NCBI GenBank assembly: GCA_026415985.1
Contig: JAOAGA010000030.1
Span: 1 to 17,840, forward strand
Direction: 5' to 3'
DNA: 17,840 nucleotides
Source of the DNA: Pseudomonadota bacterium
GTDB lineage: Bacteria > CALINM01
This document shows, one piece after another, positions 6,412-14,318 of the stretch (the stretch's first letter is position 1; each line of letters starts with the position of its first letter). Position numbers and translations under genes: made by a program. A model generated the notes under the pieces. That model saw only the letters and a list, made by a program, of their open reading frames with translations. It was not told the origin of the DNA and made no database searches.

Positions 6412-7182
6412 ATGTTTGGTTTTATAAATTATAAAAAAGAAGGGAGAATAGCAGAGATTCGTATTAACAAACCGCCATATAATGTTCTTGATATAAAAAC
6501 AATGGAGGAAATTAATACTGCTTTAGACGATGTTAAAAACTCTCAACCAGATTTAAATGCTTTAGTAATAACTGCGGAAGGAGATAAAGCCTTTTCTGCT
6601 GGTGTTGATGTCGCAGATCATACCCCTGACAAGATGGAAAGGATGCTTGAGACCTTTCACGGTATTTTCAGAAGATTAGAGACCCTTGATATTATTACTA
6701 TTGCAGGAGTTAAAGGCTCTGCCTTAGGTGGCGGATGTGAGCTTGCCATTGGATGTGATCTGATAATTTGTGCTGATAATGCTAAGTTCGGACAGCCTGA
6801 AATTAAACTGGCTGTATTTCCCCCTGTAGCTATAACCTATCTGTCTCATATAGTCGGAACAAAAAAGGCCTTTGAGATTATCCTGTTAGGTGAAACTATC
6901 TCCGCTGAAGAGGCAAAAACATTGGGCTTGGTAAACCAGGTTTTTCCTTTGGCCGAGTTTGAAGATAAATTAAAGGAGTATATGAAAAAATTAGAGATGA
7001 TGAGTGGTTCAGCCTTGAAGGTTACAAAAAAGAGTCTTAAAAAATCATTAAATTTTAATTTCGAAGATGTTCTGTCTCAGATAGAAAAGGATTATCTCTC
7101 TGAGCTCATGACATTAGAGGATGCAAACGAGGGAATAAACTCCTTTCTTGAAAAGAGAAAACCTGTTTGGAAACACAGATAA
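6412..7182 (+). CDS. dch: Cyclohexa-1,5-diene-1-carbonyl-CoA hydratase (crotonase family)
   Basis: A 256-residue enoyl-CoA hydratase-fold protein. Oxyanion-hole segments are AFSAGVD (60-66) and GSALGGGCE (102-110). Glu110 and Glu130 are 20 residues apart, as for the two catalytic glutamates of crotonase. The stretch FGQPEIKLAVFPPVA (126-140) is what I recognise from Dch/BamR proteins, which hydrate the dienoyl-CoA made by benzoyl-CoA reductase to 6-hydroxycyclohex-1-ene-1-carbonyl-CoA. The next gene is Had, which uses exactly this product, and that pairing is the strongest argument for the specific call. The fallback is a generic enoyl-CoA hydratase. A strong ribosome site (AAGGAGGG) precedes the ATG. 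Confidence 0.8.
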   Translation: MFGFINYKKEGRIAEIRINKPPYNVLDIKTMEEINTALDDVKNSQPDLNALVITAEGDKAFSAGVDVADHTPDKMERMLETFHGIFRRLETLDIITIAGVKGSALGGGCELAIGCDLIICADNAKFGQPEIKLAVFPPVAITYLSHIVGTKKAFEIILLGETISAEEAKTLGLVNQVFPLAEFEDKLKEYMKKLEMMSGSALKVTKKSLKKSLNFNFEDVLSQIEKDYLSELMTLEDANEGINSFLEKRKPVWKHR

Positions 7183-7197
7183 TAAAGAGGGGGACCT

Positions 7198-8265
7198 ATG
7201 GGAATAAATACTATTAAAACTTATCAGATGTTAGAACCCGGAAAGCTTATAAAAACAGAGATAGCAAAACCAGAACTCAAAGAAGATGAGGTTTTGGTAG
7301 AGATAAAAGGGTGTGGTGTCTGTCACACCGATTTAAGTTATTTTTATCACGGCGTTCCTACGGTAACAAAACCGCCCCTTACCTTAGGACACGAAATATC
7401 CGGTGTTATAGTGGAGGGAAAAAGTGATTTAATAGGAAAAGAAGTAATTATTCCTGCGGTTATGCCCTGTAACAGTTGCCCCATCTGTGCCAAAGGCAGG
7501 GAAAACAGATGTCTCAGCCAAAAAATGCCCGGAAATAGCTTAGATATTTATGGTGGTTATTCAAGTCATATTCCAGTCCCCTTCAGGGATCTTTGTTTTA
7601 TTGAGAACAGAAAAAATTTTCCCTTAGAATTTCTTGCAGTTGTTGCTGATGCGGTAACAACTCCCTATCAGGCAGGAATGAGAGGGGGGTTGGAAAAGGG
7701 AGATTTAGTTATAGTAGTAGGAGCTGCAGGTGGAGTTGGAACCTATATGACCCAAATGGCAAAGGCATTTGGGGCCCAGTGTGTAATTGGCTTTGACATA
7801 GCGGAAGAGAAGTTAGAAAACATGAAAAATTACGGCCTTGATTATGCAATTAACCCTAAAGGCAAGGAGATAAAGGAATTAAAAGAAATTTTCAAGTCAA
7901 TCTGTAAAGAGAAAGGTTATCCATCAAATTTCGGATGGAAAGTTTTTGAATGTACCGGCACAAAGCAAGGGCAGGAGCTTGCATTGGAATTTTTATCCTT
8001 TATCGGAAAACTCGTAGTTGTTGGTTATGGTCCTCACAAGGTAGAATATATGCTGTCAAAGCTTATGGCCTTTGACGCAGAGATAATAGGAACATGGGGT
8101 TGTCCTCCGAAACACTATAAAAATGTTCTTAATCTTGTCTTGGAAGAGAAGGTGCAGATTAAACCTTTTGTTGAGACAAGACCGATGAGTCAGATAGAAG
8201 AGGTTTTTGATTTAGCTCATCATGGCAAATTAACCAAGAGAGTGGTTTTAACGCCTGATTTTTAA
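7198..8265 (+). CDS. had: 6-hydroxycyclohex-1-ene-1-carbonyl-CoA dehydrogenase
   Basis: A 355-residue zinc-dependent medium-chain alcohol dehydrogenase. Catalytic-zinc residues are Cys42 (GVCHTDL) and His65-Glu66 (LGHE). A structural-zinc lobe has Cys91, Cys94, Cys97 and Cys105. The Rossmann motif is VVGAAGGVG (173-181). Segments such as LSYFYHGVPTVTKPPLTLGH (46-65) and VADAVTTPYQAG (149-160) are those of the Had/BamQ group of anaerobic benzoate degraders. That group oxidises the 6-hydroxy compound with NAD+ to 6-oxocyclohex-1-ene-1-carbonyl-CoA, the substrate of the ring-opening hydrolase Oah/BamA. The hydrolase gene is not present nearby. Had is the last gene of the operon; its stop is one base from that of the convergent MFS gene. 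Confidence 0.87.
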   Translation: MGINTIKTYQMLEPGKLIKTEIAKPELKEDEVLVEIKGCGVCHTDLSYFYHGVPTVTKPPLTLGHEISGVIVEGKSDLIGKEVIIPAVMPCNSCPICAKGRENRCLSQKMPGNSLDIYGGYSSHIPVPFRDLCFIENRKNFPLEFLAVVADAVTTPYQAGMRGGLEKGDLVIVVGAAGGVGTYMTQMAKAFGAQCVIGFDIAEEKLENMKNYGLDYAINPKGKEIKELKEIFKSICKEKGYPSNFGWKVFECTGTKQGQELALEFLSFIGKLVVVGYGPHKVEYMLSKLMAFDAEIIGTWGCPPKHYKNVLNLVLEEKVQIKPFVETRPMSQIEEVFDLAHHGKLTKRVVLTPDF

Positions 8266-8266
8266 A

Positions 8267-9496
8267 TTATTTTACTTTTTGAGGCATTTTTACTTTATAT
8301 AACAATAAAAGCCCCATAAGAAAAAAAATTGAAACAGAAAGTATTGCGGGTCTTTGACTTTTAGCAAGGGCTGAGATCTGGCCGAAAAGTAGAGGCCCTA
8401 AAATAGATGAGGTCTTTCCCACAAGGGAATAAATACCAAAATACTCAGATTCTGCTCCTTCAGGTATAAAATAGGTATATAATGTTCTGCTGGCCGACTG
8501 AATGGTTCCCAAACCAAGACCTGCTATGCAGGCTATTATAAAAAAAATATTCTTGTTAATCACCAGATAGGAAGACACCGTTACTGTAATCCAGAAGATT
8601 AAAGAGAGGCTGATTACTCTCTTTGGTCCTTTTATGTCTATTATTTTCGCAAAAGCAAAAGACCCGATCAATGCGGTTACCTGAACTAAAATAAAAAGTT
8701 TTATAATATCAATATTGCTAAACCCTAACGATGTCACCGCAAAGATTGTTGAAAAGGCAATTACCGTGTTTATACCATCTCCGTATAAAAAATAGGCGAA
8801 GAGAAACCTTTTCAGATCCTTTGATTCTTTTATAATCATAATTTTTTCAAAAACAAAACCTAAACCACTAATCACTGATGATTTAAAGCTCGATTTTCTT
8901 TCATCCTTTGGCAAATAAATAAATGAAGGAACTGAAAAAATTAAAAAGAAAATGGAAACGGAAAGCCAGATTAAATCATATCTGTTGTTTTTAGCCAAAA
9001 AAAGAGACAGCAAAAGAGACAGGATTGACCCTCCGTATCCCAAACCGAACCCCCAGGAAGAGACTCTTCCCAAATAATTTGAAGGAGTTATCATCGGCAA
9101 AAAGGAGTTATAAAAAACAATGGATGATTCCATTGAAATGTTTGCAAAAACTATTAATAAAAAACCCCCATATATGTCTCCCTTTTGAAGGAAAGTAAAA
9201 AATGCCACTGACAGGGAACAAGAAATTATGAAAAAATAAAGCATTGTCTTTCTTCTGCCGGAATAATCGGCAATACCTCCCAAAACCGGAGAAAGGATGG
9301 CAGTTATAAACATACTTAAAGAAACCGCCCTCCCCCACCATAAATCTCCCAAACCATCTGCATTTCCAACTATTAAATTAGCGAAATACACCGGAAAGAT
9401 AACCGCAGAAATTACCGCAGAATAGCTTGAGTTTGCAAAATCAATAAGGCACCAGCTTAATATCTGTTTCTTATTCGTGATGGTTTTTCCTGTCAT
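8267..9496 (-). CDS. Major facilitator superfamily transporter, UMF1/Atg22-like
   Basis: An integral membrane protein of 409 residues with about twelve hydrophobic segments. The N-terminus WCLIDFANSSYSAVI, followed by FPVYFAN, is characteristic of the bacterial UMF1 family (related to fungal vacuolar effluxer Atg22), and GGIADYSGRRKTM is the MFS loop-2/3 motif. It probably exports a small metabolite; the substrate is not known for most family members. Its 3' end abuts had, but it is transcribed in the opposite direction and need not belong to that pathway. No Shine-Dalgarno sequence precedes the ATG; TATTAT ends 7 nt upstream. It is divergent from yacG across 76 bp. Confidence 0.88.
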   Translation of the reverse strand: MTGKTITNKKQILSWCLIDFANSSYSAVISAVIFPVYFANLIVGNADGLGDLWWGRAVSLSMFITAILSPVLGGIADYSGRRKTMLYFFIISCSLSVAFFTFLQKGDIYGGFLLIVFANISMESSIVFYNSFLPMITPSNYLGRVSSWGFGLGYGGSILSLLLSLFLAKNNRYDLIWLSVSIFFLIFSVPSFIYLPKDERKSSFKSSVISGLGFVFEKIMIIKESKDLKRFLFAYFLYGDGINTVIAFSTIFAVTSLGFSNIDIIKLFILVQVTALIGSFAFAKIIDIKGPKRVISLSLIFWITVTVSSYLVINKNIFFIIACIAGLGLGTIQSASRTLYTYFIPEGAESEYFGIYSLVGKTSSILGPLLFGQISALAKSQRPAILSVSIFFLMGLLLLYKVKMPQKVK

Positions 9497-9503
9497 TCTT
9501 GAG

Positions 9504-9509
9504 ATAATA
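9504..9509 (-). promoter_or_regulatory. Possible -10 box of the MFS gene, leaderless geometry
   Basis: On the minus strand TATTAT (9509-9504) is followed by 7 nt and then the ATG at 9496, so transcription would begin at the start codon. No convincing -35 box is visible. The same spacing occurs at three other genes in this window. Confidence 0.35.
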
Positions 9510-9537
9510 ACATAAAAATTGCCTCTTGAAATAGAGA

Positions 9538-9565
9538 TAGACTGCTAAAGTTATTTAGATATAAT
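9538..9565 (+). promoter_or_regulatory. Promoter of yacG, leaderless geometry
   Basis: TAGACT (9538-9543) and a perfect TATAAT (9560-9565) are 16 nt apart. Seven nucleotides follow before the ATG at 9573, putting transcription start at about 9572. There is no Shine-Dalgarno sequence. Confidence 0.5.
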
Positions 9566-9572
9566 AATTATT

Positions 9573-9761
9573 ATGGCCTTTGAAAGAAAAAGAAGATGTC
9601 CTATTTGTAATACAGAGCTCCATTTTAGTATTAAGGATTCACCTTATGGTCCTTTTTGTTCGGAAAGGTGCAAAAAGATAGATTTACTGAACTGGATTGA
9701 GGAAAAATACAGGATTGAGAGAGAGATTAAAGAAGAAGATCTGGAAGAATCTAAATCCTGA
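9573..9761 (+). CDS. yacG: YacG-family zinc-finger protein (DNA gyrase inhibitor homologue)
   Basis: This 62-residue protein has CPIC (9-12) and then CSERC (29-33), the four zinc ligands of the YacG/DUF329 family. The typical RCKKIDLLNWIEEKYRI segment and an acidic tail follow. In E. coli YacG binds GyrB and inhibits DNA gyrase; whether this holds here is an inference from homology. The gene stands alone, divergent from the MFS gene. Its last 11 bp overlap the 3' end of cysS on the other strand. It appears to lack a Shine-Dalgarno sequence and to be translated from a leaderless transcript. Confidence 0.85.
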   Translation: MAFERKRRCPICNTELHFSIKDSPYGPFCSERCKKIDLLNWIEEKYRIEREIKEEDLEESKS

Positions 9762-11217
9762 TTCTATAACGGGTTCCCTCTTTAGTATCTTCCAGTTCAA
9801 TGCCCATCGAGTAGAGTTTGCTTCTTATCTCGTCTGCCTTTGCGTAGTCTTTGTTTGTCCTTGCTTCTGTTCGTTCCTTAATAAGATTTTCAATATCACC
9901 TTTTGATAAATCTAAGTCAGCTAAGTGCTTTTCAAGGGCTTTGTCAAAAAACACTACAGGATCTTCCTGAAGAATCCCTAAAACATTCGATAAATCTTTA
10001 AGACTTAAGTAGGCTTCTTTTATAAAAACTATATCTTTATCGCTTAAGTTTTTTCCCTTTGTTTGAATAATTTTATTTACCTCTTTTGTAAAATCAAAAA
10101 TTTTAGAAACAGCAACAGCGGTATTAAAATCATCACACATCGCGGAATCAAAGGATTTTTCAAAATCAGAGATGATCAGCTTTTCCTCATCGGATAACGT
10201 TTCCGTGATATCCTTATTTTCTGTTATATCCTGCCAGTTTTTAAGAGTGAGATAAAGTCTTTTTATACTCTTGTCAAACTCTCCTAACTTATCATCATCA
10301 TAATCGATGGGGCTACGATAATGGCTGGATAGAACAAACAGTTTCAATGCTTCTGGGTGAAATTTTTTTACGATCTCCCTGATTGTTAAAATATTTCCTA
10401 AAGACTTACTCATTTTTTCTTTATTTATATTGACAAAACCATTGTGAAGCCAATATTTAACGAATGGTTTACCTGTATAGGCTTCACTTTGGGCAATCTC
10501 ATTCTCATGATGGGGAAAGATAAGATCCATCCCGCCACCATGAATATCAAAGGTTTCTCCTAAAAGATTTAAAGACATAGTTGAACATTCCAAATGCCAG
10601 CCGGGCCTTCCTTCCCCAAAAGGTGAGTTCCATGAGGGTTCGTAATCAAATCTTTTTCTCTTCCATAGAGCAAAATCAAGAGGACTTTTCTTTCTCTCAT
10701 CAACATCAACACGGGCACCGGATCTTAGTTCATCCAGTGGTTTTTTAGAGAGCTTGCCATATTCCGGAAAGGACTCAACGGAGAAATATACATCCCCATC
10801 TACTTCGTATGCACAGCCTTTTTCAATAAGTCTTTTTATCATTTCTATCATTTTATCAATATATTCAGTCGCTTTAGGAGTATAAGTGGGCTTTTCAATA
10901 CCAAGCAGATCCATATCTTCATCGAAGGCTTTAATATATTTTTCAGAAACCTCTTTAAAGTTTACCCCCTCATCTTTTGCCTTATTGATAATCTTATCGT
11001 CAATATCAGTATAGTTTCTTACGTAATCAACTTTATAGTTCAGACGTTTTTTTAAAAAACGATATATGGCATCAAAAACTATCTGAACCCGGGCATGACC
11101 GATGTGAGAGTAATCATAGGCGGTTATACCACATACATACATCTTGATTTTACCTTCTTCCACGGGAGAAAATTTTTCTTTTGAATTGGTTAAGGTATTA
11201 TAAACATAAAGATCCAT
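9751..11217 (-). CDS. cysS: Cysteinyl-tRNA synthetase
   Basis: The 488-residue class I enzyme charges tRNA-Cys. It shows the zinc ligand Cys29, the HIGH motif (38-41), the KSPLDFALWK block (177-186), the second zinc set Cys211, His236 and Glu240 (FPHHENE), and KMSKS (268-272). A helical anticodon-binding region and a C-terminal domain follow; the length is normal for the family. CGGAG stands 7 nt before the ATG at 11217. It is the last gene of the carD operon, starting one base after the ispF stop. It ends with TAG inside the convergent yacG gene. Confidence 0.98.
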   Translation of the reverse strand: MDLYVYNTLTNSKEKFSPVEEGKIKMYVCGITAYDYSHIGHARVQIVFDAIYRFLKKRLNYKVDYVRNYTDIDDKIINKAKDEGVNFKEVSEKYIKAFDEDMDLLGIEKPTYTPKATEYIDKMIEMIKRLIEKGCAYEVDGDVYFSVESFPEYGKLSKKPLDELRSGARVDVDERKKSPLDFALWKRKRFDYEPSWNSPFGEGRPGWHLECSTMSLNLLGETFDIHGGGMDLIFPHHENEIAQSEAYTGKPFVKYWLHNGFVNINKEKMSKSLGNILTIREIVKKFHPEALKLFVLSSHYRSPIDYDDDKLGEFDKSIKRLYLTLKNWQDITENKDITETLSDEEKLIISDFEKSFDSAMCDDFNTAVAVSKIFDFTKEVNKIIQTKGKNLSDKDIVFIKEAYLSLKDLSNVLGILQEDPVVFFDKALEKHLADLDLSKGDIENLIKERTEARTNKDYAKADEIRSKLYSMGIELEDTKEGTRYRIRI

Positions 11218-11218
11218 C

Positions 11219-11704
11219 TTAATCTCCGTTTTTATAAATTAGTGCGGTTGCCATACAGGCTATTCCCTCTTTTCTCCCTGCAAATCCCATCTTTTCTGTA
11301 GTAGTTCCTTTAATATTTATATCATCTTCAGGGATAAATAGAATTTTTGAAAGAGTCTTTTTCATTTTATTGACATAATTACGAATTTTGGGCTCCTCAC
11401 ATATAACAGTGCAATCAATGTTTGATATCTTAAAGCCACGGGTCTTTACCAAATCTACAACCCTTTCCAAAAGTATCTTACTATCTATGTTTTTAAAACT
11501 TTTATCGTTATCAGGAAAATGTTTGCCTATATCATCTTCCCCGACAGCACCAAGTAATGCATCCATAATAGAGTGAATAAGACAGTCTGCATCGGAATGA
11601 CCAGCCAAACCGAGGGGGTAATCGATCTTTATCCCTCCGAGGAAAAGCTCTCTGCCCTCTTCAAATTTGTGGAAATCAACACCTAAACCAACCTTTACCT
11701 TCAT
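11219..11704 (-). CDS. ispF: 2-C-methyl-D-erythritol 2,4-cyclodiphosphate synthase
   Basis: A 161-residue enzyme of the MEP isoprenoid pathway. It cyclises 4-diphosphocytidyl-methylerythritol 2-phosphate with loss of CMP. Metal ligands are Asp10 and His12 (GVDFHKF) and His44 (GHSDADCLIHSIMDALLGA); the C-terminal TTTEKMGFAGRKEGIA block is typical. The gene begins 29 bp inside the end of ispD, in another frame, so translation of the two is probably coupled. IspD and IspF act two steps apart, and their adjacency is common. Confidence 0.97.
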   Translation of the reverse strand: MKVKVGLGVDFHKFEEGRELFLGGIKIDYPLGLAGHSDADCLIHSIMDALLGAVGEDDIGKHFPDNDKSFKNIDSKILLERVVDLVKTRGFKISNIDCTVICEEPKIRNYVNKMKKTLSKILFIPEDDINIKGTTTEKMGFAGRKEGIACMATALIYKNGD

Positions 11705-12368
11705 ATAATCTCACTAAGCTTTTAATTATATCCAAATCTTCCTCAAAAGTAAGCTTTAAATTATATCTTTCCCCTTCAACTGTATAGACCTTTTCACCTA
11801 CCAACTCTAAAAGATTGGCTTCATCGGTATAATCGATTTTATTATCAATTTTTTTAAAGGCCTTTTTTAATAAAGATATTTTAAACCCCTGTGGTGTCTG
11901 GGAAAGAAACAGGTAGTCTCTGTTAAGGGTTTTTTTTACATAATTTTTATCAATCTCTTTAACGGTATCTGGTATTGGTATTACAGGTATGGCATTTCCA
12001 TATTTCTTTGAAGCTCCATATACCTTTGAAAAAAGGGATGGCGAAGCTAATGGCCTTGCCGAGTCATGAATCAGGACAATACCATTATTATCAAGATTAT
12101 TAACCGCATTTATCACCGAATCCTGTCTTCTTTCCCCTCCTTCTGTTAATTTTACCGTAAAGCCGTATCTTTTTATGATTTTTTCATAAGTTTTTTTATA
12201 ACCCGGCGGGAATGTTAAAATAATTTCTTTCGGATTTAACATAGTTGCGGTCTTAAGGGAATAATACAGAAGAGGTTTTTTGTTTATTTTTATTAGTTGT
12301 TTTGGGGCTTCGTATCCAAATCTTTTTCCTATTCCGGAAGCAAGAACAACAATATAAAGATTTTCCAT
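11676..12368 (-). CDS. ispD: 2-C-methyl-D-erythritol 4-phosphate cytidylyltransferase
   Basis: A 230-residue nucleotidyltransferase that joins CTP and methylerythritol phosphate in the MEP pathway. The P-loop-like segment reads LASGIGKRFG (8-17) instead of the usual AAGxGxRM, followed by PKQ (23-25). The IHDSARP segment replaces the more usual HDAARP, and TPQGF is present. The conserved residues are otherwise in place, so the enzyme is probably active. There is no clear Shine-Dalgarno sequence; the ATG stands 3 nt after the stop of the PIN-TRAM gene, which suggests translational coupling. Confidence 0.95.
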   Translation of the reverse strand: MENLYIVVLASGIGKRFGYEAPKQLIKINKKPLLYYSLKTATMLNPKEIILTFPPGYKKTYEKIIKRYGFTVKLTEGGERRQDSVINAVNNLDNNGIVLIHDSARPLASPSLFSKVYGASKKYGNAIPVIPIPDTVKEIDKNYVKKTLNRDYLFLSQTPQGFKISLLKKAFKKIDNKIDYTDEANLLELVGEKVYTVEGERYNLKLTFEEDLDIIKSLVRLYEGKGWFRC

Positions 12369-12371
12369 AAA

Positions 12372-13358
12372 CTATGAGTGTATCTGAGAAAAGATTATTT
12401 TTCCTGAAGGTGTTTGCAAAACGCTTTTAACCTCAACGTCTATTTTCTGTCCAATAAATTTTTTTCCGTTCTCAACTACAATCATTGTTCCGTCATCTAA
12501 ATAGGCAACTGCCTGTCCCGGTTCTTTTCCTTCCTTGAGAAGAAAGACATTTATAACCTCACCTGCCACAAGCGAGGGCTTTAAAGCGTTTGCCAAAATA
12601 TTTAAATTCAAATTCTGTATCCCCTGAAGCTCTGCTACCTTGCTTAAATTATAATCCATAGTAACTATCTTGCCGTTCAATTTCTTTGCAAGTGTAACTA
12701 ATTTTAAGTCCACTTCCTTTATTCTGAAAAAGTCTATCTCTGATATTTCCAAATCATGGGTAATTTTCTGAATGTTTGACAGAACATCAAGACCTCTTCT
12801 GCCTTTTGTCCGCTTGACGGGATCCATTGAATCAGCCAGGATCTGAAGTTCCTTTATGACAAAACGTGGAACTATAAAGGGGCCTTCTAAAAAACCACTT
12901 TCAATAATATCGGTAATCCTTCCATCTATAAGGATACTTGTGTCTAAAACCTTTGGTATTCTCTCCCCTTTTGACTCTTTTTTGTCTTCTATAAACGGTA
13001 TGTTAACATTTTTTATCTTCTCTATGCCTATGGAAATACCTATATATCCCAGAAGAACTCCCAGTATGAATCTTATGCCTAAGGTATATCCCAGAAAATC
13101 TATGCTTAATGCGGGATTATTTAAATAGCCTGTAAAAAAAAATAAAGGAGAAATGGAAAGAACAAAACCGATGAAGGCACCTACAAAATATTTTATAGGA
13201 ACCTTTGCGATAATATCTCTTATTATTATTGTAATGAAACCTAAGGCAAAGCCGGAGAAGAGGCCTAATAACTTGTGGGCTCCCTTAAATAGTAACTCAA
13301 AAAAATAATACCCGCTAAGAGCACTAAATATTAAAACAAAAATTTTAATAACATACAC
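12372..13358 (-). CDS. Membrane-anchored PIN-TRAM domain protein (YacL-like)
   Basis: A 328-residue protein with four hydrophobic segments in the first 115 residues, a PIN nuclease-like domain (about 136-255) and a TRAM domain (about 262-325) predicted to bind RNA. PIN acidic residues are visible at Asp139 (VLDTS), Glu170, Asp191 and Asp235 (VTMDYNL), so metal-dependent RNA cleavage is plausible. The cellular role of this YacL-type family is poorly understood. The start is GTG at 13358, the first start after an in-frame stop, with AAGGG about 6 nt upstream. The carD-PIN/TRAM-ispD-ispF-cysS order is seen in several phyla. Confidence 0.93.
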   Translation of the reverse strand: MYVIKIFVLIFSALSGYYFFELLFKGAHKLLGLFSGFALGFITIIIRDIIAKVPIKYFVGAFIGFVLSISPLFFFTGYLNNPALSIDFLGYTLGIRFILGVLLGYIGISIGIEKIKNVNIPFIEDKKESKGERIPKVLDTSILIDGRITDIIESGFLEGPFIVPRFVIKELQILADSMDPVKRTKGRRGLDVLSNIQKITHDLEISEIDFFRIKEVDLKLVTLAKKLNGKIVTMDYNLSKVAELQGIQNLNLNILANALKPSLVAGEVINVFLLKEGKEPGQAVAYLDDGTMIVVENGKKFIGQKIDVEVKSVLQTPSGKIIFSQIHS

Positions 13359-13367
13359 ATCAAACCC

Positions 13368-13859
13368 TTAGGAAGAGAGGAGTGAATTAATTTTGCTGAT
13401 TATAACATCTTCTGAACAATTTTCACAACAGGCAAGCTCTTTAATGATAAGTCTTTTTACATGGTCAAGCAGTTTTTTTTCTCCAAAAGAAAGTGTTTTG
13501 TGGGATTGAAGGTGGGTCAACTCTTTTAGTATCTGAGCATGGTCTATGATAGAACCACTTTTTAGCTTGGCATTGTAATCTCTCTGTCTCCTGTTCCAGG
13601 GAATATGTGTTTTAACAACTCTTTCATCACCACTTCTTTTGAGCACAGAAAAAACTTCATCAATCCTTTCTTTAGGAGTAAGGTGACGAAGTCCTACAGA
13701 CTGAGCCTTTGACTGAGGAATTGTAACAGTCATACCGCTATCCATAATCTTTAAAACATAAAAACACTCTTTCGTTCCGTTACACTCTTTACTCTCAATC
13801 TTTTCGATTACCCCTACTCCATGCGCAGGGTAAAATGCCTTATCGCCTACTCCAAACAT
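13368..13859 (-). CDS. carD: CarD/CdnL-family transcription regulator
   Basis: A 163-residue protein. The N-terminal Tudor-like RNA polymerase interaction domain begins FGVGDKAFYPAHGVGVIEKI (2-21). A C-terminal helical domain contains WNRRQRDYNAKLKSG (about 88-102). CarD binds the RNA polymerase beta subunit and stabilises open complexes at many promoters, notably of rRNA and housekeeping genes. The C-terminal CCENC is unusual but isolated. A strong GGGAGG ribosome site precedes the ATG, and the gene heads a tightly packed five-gene operon behind its own promoter. Confidence 0.93.
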   Translation of the reverse strand: MFGVGDKAFYPAHGVGVIEKIESKECNGTKECFYVLKIMDSGMTVTIPQSKAQSVGLRHLTPKERIDEVFSVLKRSGDERVVKTHIPWNRRQRDYNAKLKSGSIIDHAQILKELTHLQSHKTLSFGEKKLLDHVKRLIIKELACCENCSEDVIISKINSLLSS

Positions 13860-13911
13860 ATAAACCTCCCTTTTCCCCTACTAAAATTAAAACAAAAATT
13901 AATAATGCTTA

Positions 13912-13941
13912 ATTCTATTATATTACAATAAAATTAGTCAA
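13912..13941 (-). promoter_or_regulatory. Promoter of the carD operon
   Basis: On the minus strand TTGACT (13941-13936) and TAGAAT (13917-13912) are 18 nt apart, giving a leader of about 45 nt with a strong ribosome site. A TATAAT also overlaps this stretch but lies only 13 nt from the -35 box. The preceding gene hsp20 points the same way and no terminator is visible, so read-through is possible. Confidence 0.5.
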
Positions 13942-13961
13942 GAAATATTTTCACAATCAAA

Positions 13962-14318
13962 TTAAAAGGGGATTAAAATACTTAATACACCATCTTTTAA
14001 TTTTGCCTTTACCCTTGTAACGTCAAAGGAGGTTGGAAGTTCAATAATTTTCTCAAAACTACCACTATATCTTTCCATTAAAAGATAATTCTGTTCTTTT
14101 TTCTGCTCATTCTTGTTTCCATAAATTTTAAGACGATTATTTTCACAACATACAGATATCTCTTCTTTTGTAAAGGAAGGCAGTTCTAACTGTATATTTA
14201 GTCCCTCATCATTTTCAAAAATATCAATAGGTGGAGTAAAAGTTCTGTTTACGCGGGCTAACTCGCTATCCCAATCATTTAGCTTAATATTAATGTAATA
14301 CAGTTCATCGTAGTTCAT
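13962..14318 (-). CDS. Small heat shock protein (Hsp20/alpha-crystallin family)
   Basis: A 118-residue chaperone of the sHSP family, which holds unfolding proteins. The alpha-crystallin domain covers about 28-117: PPIDIFENDEGL, ELPSFTKEEI, and the closing KDGVLSILIPF, where relatives read GVL-(T/S)-(I/L)-x-(L/I)-P. The protein stops directly after this last strand, so the C-terminal extension with the I-x-I/V motif that most family members use for oligomer assembly is missing. It may form small assemblies. Its ATG overlaps the htrA stop codon (ATGA), pointing to coupled translation with the periplasmic protease. Confidence 0.88.
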   Translation of the reverse strand: MNYDELYYINIKLNDWDSELARVNRTFTPPIDIFENDEGLNIQLELPSFTKEEISVCCENNRLKIYGNKNEQKKEQNYLLMERYSGSFEKIIELPTSFDVTRVKAKLKDGVLSILIPF

